From UBA2163 sp964575575 (GTDB taxonomy: Bacteria; Patescibacteriota; Minisyncoccia; Phycocordibacterales; UBA2163): a stretch of DNA of 22,928 bases. The stretch lies in contig CAZNQQ010000011.1 of the NCBI GenBank assembly GCA_964575575.1, positions 1 to 22,928 of the forward strand, given 5' to 3'. The position numbers and the translations under genes were made by a program. Positions 7,368 through 13,067 of the stretch are shown piece by piece. Below the pieces are notes generated by a model, which saw only the letters and a list, made by a program, of their open reading frames with translations, made no database searches and had not been told where the DNA came from. Numbering within the stretch: position 1 is the first letter of the stretch; each line of letters opens with the position of its first letter.

Positions 7368-8050
7368 TTTTTCCCATTTAAAATATCACTGTCTATTATT
7401 CCATCTACGATTTGCACGATACGGTCTGTGTATTGTGCAGTTCTTTTCTCGTGGGTAATAAGGATCACAGTACGATTCTTTTTTTCTTCATTTATCTTTT
7501 TTAATATATCCATAACCACTTTACCTGAAGCAGAGTCAAGGTTTCCTGTTGGCTCATCTGCAAAGATCACGTCAGGGTCGTTTGCAATAGCACGAGCAAT
7601 AGCTACTCGTTGTTTCTCTCCTCCTGAAAGTAGTAGCGAGTCATGGTCTTTTCTGTGTATAAGTCCTACAGACTTAATCGCTTCAAGAGCTTTTTGTGTG
7701 CGCAATGGTTCGTCCACACCCGCATACACAAGCGGAAGCATAACATTCTCTAATACTGTCGCTCTCGGCAAAAGATTAAACATCTGGAAAATAAAACCCA
7801 TTCTTTTGTTTCTAATCTGAGCGATCTCTGCTTCCGAATAGCTGTTGATCTCTTTTCCATCAAAGCGATACGTTCCGGTTGTTTGTATGTCTAAAGATCC
7901 TAAAATATGCAGAAGTGTAGATTTACCAGAACCAGACGGCCCCATTATCCCTAGGAACTCGCCAGACTCAATATTAAGAGAAATATCTCTCAAGGCTTTT
8001 GTGCCGTCTGGATATGTCTTTGTTATATTTTTTACTGCAATAAGAGGCAT
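7364..8050 (-). CDS. MacB/LolD-type ABC transporter ATPase
   Basis: A 228-residue nucleotide-binding protein of typical length. Walker A GPSGSGKST (37-45), Q-loop Gln89 in IFQMFNLLPR, signature LSGGE (141-145), Walker B VIFADEPTGNLD (161-172) and switch His200 in ITHE are all intact, so it should hydrolyse ATP. The sequence IFQxFNLLPRxTVLENVMLPLxYAG is characteristic of the LolD/MacB/FtsE subfamily. It is coupled to both neighbours: its ATG overlaps the adaptor stop (TAATG), and its stop overlaps the permease start (ATGA). Confidence 0.96.
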   Translation of the reverse strand: MPLIAVKNITKTYPDGTKALRDISLNIESGEFLGIMGPSGSGKSTLLHILGSLDIQTTGTYRFDGKEINSYSEAEIAQIRNKRMGFIFQMFNLLPRATVLENVMLPLVYAGVDEPLRTQKALEAIKSVGLIHRKDHDSLLLSGGEKQRVAIARAIANDPDVIFADEPTGNLDSASGKVVMDILKKINEEKKNRTVILITHEKRTAQYTDRIVQIVDGIIDSDILNGKK

Positions 8051-9597
8051 TATTCTCTTGTAAATATAATAATTTTGTCACCTTCTTGAATTCCGTCTAT
8101 GATTTCTGTCATCCCACTTGAACCACGAAGCCCTGTTTCAACTGGTATGTTTTCTTGTATACCAAAGTCAGTTAATATTCTGACAAAACTCTCTCCATTT
8201 TCATCAAGTAAAACTGCTCTATGCGGAACAGATATTACATTTTCGACAACATCGGTAACGATAGTTATGTCGGTTGTCATACCAGAAAGTATTTTTTTGT
8301 CTTCATCTTGAAACATGAGCGTTGTCTTGTATGTAGGAACTCCTTCAATTATGGTTGCGGCAGGCTCCACAGAAACAACTGTCATCAAAAACGGTATGTC
8401 GTCTCCATACGCGTCTAGTGTTACATCAGCAATGTCATTTATCTCTATGTCTGCTATATCAACCTCTGGAATATTTGCTTCTACTTTGAATTTTTTAAGA
8501 GAAATCAAAGAAACTATAGTGTCTCCTGCTGTTGCTGTTTCCCCCACATCAATGTCTTGCTTTGACACAACACCACTAAACGGAGATCTAAGTATTGTCT
8601 TTGCTAGTTCTGCTTCATACTGACTCACAAGAGCTTTTGTTCTTGCAATCACTGCTTCTTGTGCGACGATCGTCTCGTTGGTTGCTCCAGCGAGCTTTAA
8701 AGACAACTCTTTTTCTTCAAGGATTAGAGAAGTCTCGGTATTCTTGAGTTCTTCTCCAGCAGTAGCTAGATTATTGATTGCAGTATTTATGTTTGTACGT
8801 GCTGTGGATACGTCGTCTTTGTATCCGTCTATTGTAGTTTGAGAAAAGCCAGAGGTTATGTTTGCCTCGTTTATCATCAATGCGACAAGATCAAGGAATG
8901 ATTTTACTAAAGATATATTTGTGCGTGCGGTATTTATATATTCGTCAAATTCACTTTTTTCAGAAAGTGTCTTCAGAGAATCGCTCCACGAGGTTAATAA
9001 GCTTTCCACACCAACTCTGTCAAACTCTATCTCACTTTCTTGTTGTCTGTTGGTAGAAGAAAAAGCGATACTTGGTTGTGCGCTTCGTGGATTATTAATA
9101 AACTGATCTACTTTATTTCGTATTGCGTCGTCACTCTTTGTAAATGTGTCATTTAGGACGTTTATGATATTGCTTTTAGCTTCTTCAAAAAGCACTCTTT
9201 TGTTATTAACTTTTGCATTTTGTACTATAATCTCTTCTTCTCGTGTTCCTATTAGTAGGCTATCAAGCTTTGCGTTTTCTTCGGCAATACTGGCTTTAGC
9301 TTGAGCGAGTTTCGCATAGATATCAGCATTTTCAAGCATCACTAATATACTATTATTTAGGACGAAATTACCAATATCAAAATAAACACTTGTAACTCTA
9401 CCTGTAATATCAAAAGCTAGATCGGCGTCACGACTTGGTGTCACTTTCCCTGTGACACTTACTTCTTTTATTATATTTTGCCTTTCAGCAACGACAAATT
9501 CATATAGAGACTCGTCAGCACCTTTAAATATAAACACCCATATCAACAAACCGATAAGTATTATAATAGTAGAAATAATTATGATGTACTTTTTCAT
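8050..9597 (-). CDS. MacA-like efflux adaptor with extended helical hairpin
   Basis: A 515-residue membrane-fusion protein. It has an N-terminal anchor (4-27, IIIISTIIILIGLLIWVFIF), then a first lipoyl half (GRVTSVYFDIGNFV), a long helical region (about 105-335), the second lipoyl half (ILRSPFSGVVSKQDIDVGE, near 340), and the beta-barrel and membrane-proximal domains (to 515, with VPTYKTTLMF and VPHRAVLL). The helical part carries an insertion of about 150 residues beyond ordinary MacA (about 370 aa), with VDQFINNP shared with the left-edge adaptor. This is the first gene of the exporter operon and overlaps the ATPase by one base. Because CPR cells are thought to lack a classical outer membrane, the adaptor may bridge cell wall or S-layer rather than TolC; that is inference. 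Confidence 0.92.
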   Translation of the reverse strand: MKKYIIIISTIIILIGLLIWVFIFKGADESLYEFVVAERQNIIKEVSVTGKVTPSRDADLAFDITGRVTSVYFDIGNFVLNNSILVMLENADIYAKLAQAKASIAEENAKLDSLLIGTREEEIIVQNAKVNNKRVLFEEAKSNIINVLNDTFTKSDDAIRNKVDQFINNPRSAQPSIAFSSTNRQQESEIEFDRVGVESLLTSWSDSLKTLSEKSEFDEYINTARTNISLVKSFLDLVALMINEANITSGFSQTTIDGYKDDVSTARTNINTAINNLATAGEELKNTETSLILEEKELSLKLAGATNETIVAQEAVIARTKALVSQYEAELAKTILRSPFSGVVSKQDIDVGETATAGDTIVSLISLKKFKVEANIPEVDIADIEINDIADVTLDAYGDDIPFLMTVVSVEPAATIIEGVPTYKTTLMFQDEDKKILSGMTTDITIVTDVVENVISVPHRAVLLDENGESFVRILTDFGIQENIPVETGLRGSSGMTEIIDGIQEGDKIIIFTRE

Positions 9598-9745
9598 AAA
9601 ATAAATTAACTTCTATATTATTATAATATACTTTGTTAATTTATACACTGTATTAAAGAGGATATTGCTTAAAATAGATATTTTTGGTATTGTGCTACGA
9701 GTTTTGTTATTTCACTAATTACAACTATATAAATGGAGCTGAAAA

Positions 9746-9931
9746 ATGAGTTTAAAAGATGGCAATACTGCACTTTTGAGAATTAGCATCATCTCAACAA
9801 AAGGAGAGTTAATTACATTTACAGCTGGAAAAGAAGATGGACCGTGTTCAGTATATAGTATTTCCAAAAAATATGAGGATGAGATTATCTTATTAAAACA
9901 AGATGACAAAGTAAAAAGGCGTAACGAGTAA
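9746..9931 (+). CDS. Small hypothetical protein (61 aa), plus strand
   Basis: An ORF beginning MSLKDGNTALLRISIISTKG, with mixed strands in the first half and a charged tail (KQDDKVKRRNE); no membrane segment and no recognised family. It is supported by a clear Shine-Dalgarno GGAG (9735-9738) seven bases before the ATG and by a stop codon that falls in a strong hairpin terminator. A weak promoter TTGCTT-17-TATTGT lies at about 9665-9693. An overlapping minus-strand ORF has no such signals and was not called. It is the only plus-strand gene in the first 12 kb. Confidence 0.6.
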   Translation: MSLKDGNTALLRISIISTKGELITFTAGKEDGPCSVYSISKKYEDEIILLKQDDKVKRRNE

Positions 9932-9953
9932 TAAATTACCGTTACGCCTTTAA
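9913..9953. terminator. Bidirectional terminator between convergent small genes
   Basis: GGCGTAACG / CGTTACGCC (9 bp) stacks on an inner GTAAT / ATTAC stem with a two-base loop. The flanking A5 on the left gives a T5 tract on the minus strand, and TTT follows on the plus strand. It serves the plus gene ending at 9931 and the minus gene ending at 9995. Confidence 0.8.
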
Positions 9954-9994
9954 AATTTGTAATATATCTATCAATGTTGCGATGGGGTTGGCTT

Positions 9995-10237
9995 TCACAC
10001 TCCGTCTTCTTTTGTTTCTTTTTCAAGTGCCCTATATAATTCTGCTATAGCTTTAGTAGTTTCAGGATACTTAAGTTCAAACCCTCCATCTATACAATAT
10101 CTAAATCGGACCTCTACCCCTCTTAATTCATCAACTATTGATAAATAATAATCAAAACCTGCAATACCCATCTCAAACGATCTGCGTACTTCATTATCTG
10201 GCGAACCTGGGTGATCATGATATTCAATTTTTGGCAT
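9995..10237 (-). CDS. Small hypothetical protein (80 aa)
   Basis: A soluble, acidic protein starting MPKIEYHDHPGSPDNEVRRS and ending with a probable helix (TTKAIAELYRALEKETKEDGV). It has no signal or membrane segment and I recognise no domain. The start is supported by AAGGGT about 9 bases upstream and by a strong promoter TTGACA-17-TAAATT at 10283-10311, overlapped by a palindrome. It ends 45 bases before the bidirectional terminator, so it is a monocistronic unit. Confidence 0.6.
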   Translation of the reverse strand: MPKIEYHDHPGSPDNEVRRSFEMGIAGFDYYLSIVDELRGVEVRFRYCIDGGFELKYPETTKAIAELYRALEKETKEDGV

Positions 10238-10269
10238 CGTATTTACCCTTTCAAATAAAATTAAGATTT

Positions 10270-10286
10270 AATTTCTAGTAGAAATT
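10270..10286. promoter_or_regulatory. Operator-like palindrome over the -10 of the 80-aa gene
   Basis: AATTTCTAGTAGAAATT: two perfect 8-base half sites around one central base, overlapping the -10 hexamer and the expected transcription start. Placement is that of a repressor site. The cognate regulator is not in the window. Confidence 0.4.
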
Positions 10287-10311
10287 TAGCGTGTTTTGAG
10301 TAGAGTGTCAA
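10283..10311 (-). promoter_or_regulatory. Promoter of the 80-aa gene
   Basis: A perfect TTGACA -35 (plus 10306-10311), a 17-base spacer and TAAATT as -10 (4/6). The -35 begins directly after the TAG stop of the upstream 65-aa gene, so the 80-aa gene has its own promoter. Confidence 0.6.
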
Positions 10312-10509
10312 CTAAAAAATCAAAGTGCCGATGAAGAGTACTAATATTAGGTAGTATGTAGTCCAACCTCTTGTAGCTGGGAAATATCGAGAAAATATTC
10401 TAAAATTTTTCTGATACCACTTTCTTTGTCCTCCCCAAGACAGCAGGTTAGCACCTATACTATCAATAAGTAAAAGATAAAAAACTATAATTTCAAGTGA
10501 AAATTCCAT
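10312..10509 (-). CDS. Small membrane protein (65 aa)
   Basis: A hydrophobic protein with two membrane helices (about residues 4-22, IIVFYLLLIDSIGANLL, and 50-65, TYYLILVLFIGTLIF), joined by a basic, aromatic loop (GGQRKWYQKNFRIFSRYFP). No known family is evident. It starts with ATG and has no visible Shine-Dalgarno sequence. It lies 90 bases downstream of the hydrolase gene in an AT-rich gap in which I see nothing else. Confidence 0.55.
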   Translation of the reverse strand: MEFSLEIIVFYLLLIDSIGANLLSWGGQRKWYQKNFRIFSRYFPATRGWTTYYLILVLFIGTLIF

Positions 10510-10599
10510 ATTTTAATTTAGTTAGCTTATATATTAATATTGTATCAATAAATAATTATATTAAATAAATTTTTTGTAAGAAGTGTGTATAACTTTTGC

Positions 10600-11184
10600 T
10601 CAATAAAGATCTTTAATACTTTCTACTAATTCTGGAAACTCTTCTTGGATGAAATGCCCCTTATCTTCAAATATTACTTTCTCTGCAGTTGGTAGTGCTT
10701 TCGCATATTTTTCTACATTTGTTGGTAAGACAATAGTATCGTCTTTGCTTTGGTATAAATAAATCTTACCTCCCTGCTCTTCAAAAAAACTTAAGTCTTT
10801 TGATAAATTATAATCTGAGTTTCTAACATCATATGGTGCAGCTAATAAATAAGTAGCTAATATTTTCTTAGGAAACTTATTTTCAGATAAATATTTTGCG
10901 ATAAATATACCACCCAAAGATCCGCCGATTATTACTACACTATCCTCTATAAAAGGTATGACTTTCTCAAACCATATTTTCCACTCACTATACTTAGCAT
11001 TCCATTTGCATGGCATTTCAGGTTGTAAGACAAAGAAATCATCACCTAATTTATCTTGAAAATCATCTTTCCACTTTTTCCTCTTCTCTGGACTGAAATC
11101 CCTACCGGTTTTCAAAAACTCTATATAGTCGTCATAAGTATCAAACGTCTCCCCACCGTGTATTATTAATATTTGTTTTTTCAT
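10600..11184 (-). CDS. Small alpha/beta hydrolase (RBBP9/YdeN-like)
   Basis: A 194-residue serine hydrolase fold. Beta-1 and oxyanion region LIIHGGE (residues 5-11), nucleophile Ser in IIGGSLGGIF (about 90-99), acid Asp in YQSKDDTIV (about 150) and catalytic His in EDKGHF (about 176) complete the triad. Length and spacing resemble the YdeN/RBBP9 group rather than large lipases. The substrate is unknown. I start it at the ATG at 11184; the frame stays open upstream to 11403, but that stretch is translated tRNA and palindrome sequence and is not protein. The ATG lies 10 bases from the end of the tRNA-Gln-like gene, so it may be transcribed with the tRNA cluster. Confidence 0.85.
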   Translation of the reverse strand: MKKQILIIHGGETFDTYDDYIEFLKTGRDFSPEKRKKWKDDFQDKLGDDFFVLQPEMPCKWNAKYSEWKIWFEKVIPFIEDSVVIIGGSLGGIFIAKYLSENKFPKKILATYLLAAPYDVRNSDYNLSKDLSFFEEQGGKIYLYQSKDDTIVLPTNVEKYAKALPTAEKVIFEDKGHFIQEEFPELVESIKDLY

Positions 11185-11193
11185 ATTTTTTGC

Positions 11194-11302
11194 TGCGGGT
11201 CTTGGACTCGAACCTAGATTGATGGTACCAAAAACCGCAGTCCTACCATTAGACCCGCCTCGCGTCGACGAGTTACGCGAGTCGAGGCGAGGCGATCTGG
11301 CA
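11194..11302 (-). tRNA. tRNA-Gln(UUG)-like gene, degenerate, with palindromic insertion
   Basis: The 3' two-thirds read as a tRNA: D-loop TAATGGTAG, anticodon loop TTTTGGT (anticodon TTG), T-loop TTCGAGT. It has defects: the anticodon stem has a C-A mismatch and a wobble, and the T stem an A-A mismatch. The 5' end TGCCAGATC is identical to the intact tRNA-Gln next door, but a 39-base palindromic insert separates it from the D stem. The 3' acceptor arm ACCCGCA does not pair with TGCCAGA; six of its bases pair with the edge of the insert (GCGGGT). The minimal form is 11194-11259 (66 nt). It is probably a pseudo-tRNA or a mosaic, but processing from within the palindrome cannot be excluded. Confidence 0.5.
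11240..11289. repeat. 50-nt direct repeat, copy A (palindrome plus tRNA D-arm)
   Basis: These 50 bases recur without mismatch at 11666-11715. The copy comprises the tRNA D-arm and a GC-rich imperfect palindrome with arms CTCGCGT / ACGCGAG around a 9-base loop, plus outer CGCCTCG / CGAGGCG. Confidence 0.9.
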
Positions 11303-11313
11303 ATGCAATTCCC

Positions 11314-11401
11314 GAACATAGCTGCCAGACTAGGACTCGAACCTAGATACCTGGTACCAAAAACCAGTGTCCTACCATTAGACGATCTGGCAGCTATGTT
11401 C
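11314..11401. repeat. 16-bp perfect inverted repeat enclosing tRNA-Gln
   Basis: GAACATAGC followed by the seven acceptor-stem bases at 11314-11329 is exactly complementary to 11386-11401. Seven base pairs are the tRNA acceptor stem, and nine more lie outside the mature tRNA. The outer arm overlaps the TGA stop of the GIY-YIG gene. Confidence 0.9.
11323..11392 (-). tRNA. tRNA-Gln(UUG)
   Basis: A complete 70-nt cloverleaf: acceptor TGCCAGA / TCTGGCA (7 bp), short D stem GTC / GAC, anticodon stem CTGGT / ACCAG around TTTTGGT (anticodon TTG, reads CAA/CAG), T stem CTAGG / CCTAG around TTCGAGT. The U1-A72 pair is usual for tRNA-Gln. No CCA is encoded. The acceptor helix continues for nine extra base pairs into both flanks, which is atypical for a tRNA precursor. 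It lies between the GIY-YIG gene and the degenerate copy. Confidence 0.92.
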
Positions 11402-11654
11402 ACGAATTTTCAATTTTATCAAATATCTCTTTTAGATACTTTCTACCTACTGCTGATTTTAAATATTTCTCTCGCTTTGTAGCTAAATCAATACTATCAT
11501 ATTCTTCCGTATGTATAATATCCCAAGGCATATGTCTTTTAGTATATGCATGTTTACCAGAATTATGTTCCTTTATCCTGCGTGACAGATTATTTGTAAA
11601 TCCAACATATGATTTCTTAGCAACAGAACTACTTAAAACATAGATACAATACAT
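11400..11654 (-). CDS. Single-domain GIY-YIG endonuclease (YhbQ/UPF0213-like)
   Basis: An 84-residue protein made only of the GIY-YIG nuclease domain: CIYVL and SYVGFT (the GIY-YIG strands, residues 3-18), catalytic Arg in LSRRIKEHNSGK (about 23-34) and catalytic Glu in REKYLKSAVGRKYLK (about 62-76). Key residues are present, so activity is plausible. I start it at the ATG at 11654 because the longer reading begins inside tRNA D-arm sequence. The gene sits between a 5' tRNA-Gln fragment and a whole tRNA-Gln, and its stop overlaps the extended tRNA stem. Single-domain proteins of this group are often multicopy in CPR genomes (background knowledge); their function is unsettled. Confidence 0.87.
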   Translation of the reverse strand: MYCIYVLSSSVAKKSYVGFTNNLSRRIKEHNSGKHAYTKRHMPWDIIHTEEYDSIDLATKREKYLKSAVGRKYLKEIFDKIENS

Positions 11655-11665
11655 AATTTTTTCGT

Positions 11666-11715
11666 GTCCTACCATTAGACCCGCCTCGCGTCGACGAGTT
11701 ACGCGAGTCGAGGCG
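11666..11715. repeat. 50-nt direct repeat, copy B
   Basis: Identical to 11240-11289. Here the palindrome is better preserved: CCCGCCTCG / CGAGGCGGG gives a 9-bp outer stem. Confidence 0.9.
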
Positions 11716-11727
11716 GGCGATCCAGCA
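11666..11727 (-). pseudogene. 5' fragment of a tRNA-Gln-like gene with the same palindromic insertion
   Basis: On the minus strand it reads TGCTGGATCG, a 38-base palindromic insert, then GTCTAATGGTAGGACAC (17 bases identical to the intact tRNA-Gln), after which tRNA similarity stops and the GIY-YIG leader begins. It lacks the anticodon and T arms. It begins three bases after the dnaX stop codon. The AGGA of the D-arm lies 12 bases before the GIY-YIG ATG and might serve as a weak ribosome site. Confidence 0.75.
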
Positions 11728-11730
11728 ATA

Positions 11731-12765
11731 TTATTTATCTTGTCCTAAAATCTTAATTAAAGCAAGTTCTAGTGGGAGTTGAGGTATGTAGGAACGCCCT
11801 GTGGCGTCATATGCAAGTAGCAATTCATTTAGTGTATTTGAATTAACTTTACTTTCCTTCTCGCCGCTTAATTTCTTCAAAAGCTCAAAATCTTCCTTCC
11901 CAAACTGCTCTTTTATAACCCCCTCCATATCTTTCGCATATTTGAGGAGCATTACAGAACGCACTTTGTGAAGTATCATTTTCAAGAACACTTTCATATC
12001 TATATTCCCCTCTACCGCCGCTTGCACTGCTTGAAGCGCTTTGTCCAAATCCCCCTCTGCAATAGCTGACACGATACTGTTTACAATCTCTCCCTTTGGT
12101 GCACCCGCAACTTTTTCCACTTCCTCTACACTAACTTTCTTGTCAGAAGACGAGAAAAGTACTTTCTGCAATATCCCCTGTGCATCGCGGAACGATCCAT
12201 CGCCGAGCATTGCGATAAGCTCTCCTGCAGATGGCTCAAGTGTAAACCCTTCTGCTTTGGCGGTTGCTGTCACTGCGTCTTTGAGGATCTTTTGTGAAGG
12301 CTTTTTGAAAGTAAAAGTCTGACACCGCGACACTATAGTATCAGGAAGCTTCTCTATCTCTGTGGTCGCAAGCATGAATATCACATGTTTTGGTGGTTCT
12401 TCTAAAGTTTTAAGAAGTGCATTAAACGCTTCTTTAGTAAGCATGTGTACCTCGTCTATAATGTAAACTTTATAAGGCGACTCAAACGGCAAAACCGCTA
12501 CTGCTTCACGAAGCTCACGAATGTCATCAATCCCACGGTTAGACGCCGCGTCTATCTCATGAAGGTCATTTAAAGATGTCTTCACCTCACTTGCCAAGAT
12601 CCTCGCAATACTAGTCTTACCGGTCCCACGTGAGCCAGAGAATAAATAAGCGTGAGCGACATTGCCTTGCTTAAGAGCACCCTTTAGTGCATCAACAATA
12701 TGCTCTTGACCTAGCACATCTTTAAACCCCTTGGGGCGGTATTTTCTATAGAGTACCTCTGACAT
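11731..12765 (-). CDS. dnaX: DNA polymerase III tau/gamma subunit, compact, without zinc module
   Basis: The ATPase of the clamp loader that loads the sliding clamp during replication. The N-terminus is typical (MSEVLYRKYRPKGFKDVLGQ), with Walker A GSRGTGKT (44-51), Walker B DEVH (104-107), FNALLKTLEEPP (114-125), sensor 1 ATT (133-135) and SRC (146-148). The four-cysteine zinc-binding segment normally between the Walker A helix and IDAAS is missing; only about ten residues remain (58-69). The protein stops after domain III at 344 residues, so the tau-specific DnaB- and polymerase-binding domains are absent. No frameshift signal is seen. The promoter is not obvious; the stop abuts the tRNA fragment. 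Confidence 0.95.
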   Translation of the reverse strand: MSEVLYRKYRPKGFKDVLGQEHIVDALKGALKQGNVAHAYLFSGSRGTGKTSIARILASEVKTSLNDLHEIDAASNRGIDDIRELREAVAVLPFESPYKVYIIDEVHMLTKEAFNALLKTLEEPPKHVIFMLATTEIEKLPDTIVSRCQTFTFKKPSQKILKDAVTATAKAEGFTLEPSAGELIAMLGDGSFRDAQGILQKVLFSSSDKKVSVEEVEKVAGAPKGEIVNSIVSAIAEGDLDKALQAVQAAVEGNIDMKVFLKMILHKVRSVMLLKYAKDMEGVIKEQFGKEDFELLKKLSGEKESKVNSNTLNELLLAYDATGRSYIPQLPLELALIKILGQDK

Positions 12766-12809
12766 AAAGGTATTGTATCACGGAATTATTAAAGATTAAA
12801 TCAAACTAC

Positions 12810-12840
12810 TTGACATTTTATATGTATATGTTAGTATATA
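12810..12840 (+). promoter_or_regulatory. Promoter-like sequence in the dnaX-dus gap
   Basis: A perfect TTGACA (12810-12815) is followed by TAGTAT (16-base spacing) or TATATA (19-base spacing). It points into a plus-strand unit that ends at a strong terminator at 13017-13065, against the direction of both flanking genes. Confidence 0.5.
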
Positions 12841-12869
12841 TGCAGAAAACCCACGGAATGTACCTATAG

Positions 12870-12989
12870 ATGAGATATTTATTTTTTATATCTATTTTAT
12901 GGGGACAAAAAATGCAAGTAAAGTACATAAGAGAATTTGCAATAACAATAGCGATAGTGACCACATTTATTGTTATCGCTAGGTGGTAG
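12870..12989 (+). CDS. Possible tiny hydrophobic peptide (39 aa, or 25 aa from an internal ATG)
   Basis: From ATG 12870 the frame reads MRYLFFISILWGQK, then MQVKYIREFAITIAIVTTFI and VIARW. The internal ATG at 12912 has a better leader (GGGGA, six bases upstream) and gives a 25-aa peptide with one membrane segment. It sits alone between a TTGACA promoter and a hairpin terminator. It could be a small membrane peptide, or the transcript could be a structured RNA: two overlapping, mutually exclusive stems exist at 12942-12981. Confidence 0.35.
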   Translation: MRYLFFISILWGQKMQVKYIREFAITIAIVTTFIVIARW

Positions 12990-13016
12990 TATGCATCACA
13001 GTATATGCCACCACAT

Positions 13017-13065
13017 GATTGTCGAAGACCTTCTCAACAGAGAAAGGTCTCGGCAATCTTTTTTT
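13017..13065 (+). terminator. Strong rho-independent terminator
   Basis: The arms at 13017-13035 and 13040-13058 form a stem of about 17 bp with two single-base bulges and one mismatch, a four-base loop (AACA) and then T7. It ends the plus-strand unit in the dnaX-dus gap and stops three bases short of the dus stop codon. Confidence 0.85.
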
Positions 13066-13067
13066 AT

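Noticed and set aside
9715..10026. 103-aa minus-strand ORF overlapping the small genes
   Set aside because: It runs through the bidirectional terminator and opposes a plus ORF with a good Shine-Dalgarno sequence; composition is unlike a protein.
11185..11403. N-terminal extension of the hydrolase frame (73 residues from an ATG at 11403)
   Set aside because: It translates the two tRNA-Gln sequences and the palindrome (repeated SNGRT-VFGT-LGSSP). The hydrolase fold begins at the ATG at 11184.
11655..11675. Upstream ATG for the GIY-YIG gene at 11675
   Set aside because: It lies in the tRNA D-arm sequence (TAATGG). The domain begins at the ATG at 11654.
11190..11730. CRISPR array or group I intron as an explanation of the tRNA repeats
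   Set aside because: There are only two direct copies, with unequal, gene-containing spacing. No intron core can be recognised, and the insertion is at the D-arm junction, not the anticodon loop.
12766..13067. tmRNA, RNase P RNA, 6S or SRP RNA in the dnaX-dus gap
   Set aside because: The unit is too short for tmRNA or RNase P RNA, lacks the SRP GGAAGCAGC-type loop, and has no end-to-end pairing expected of 6S RNA.
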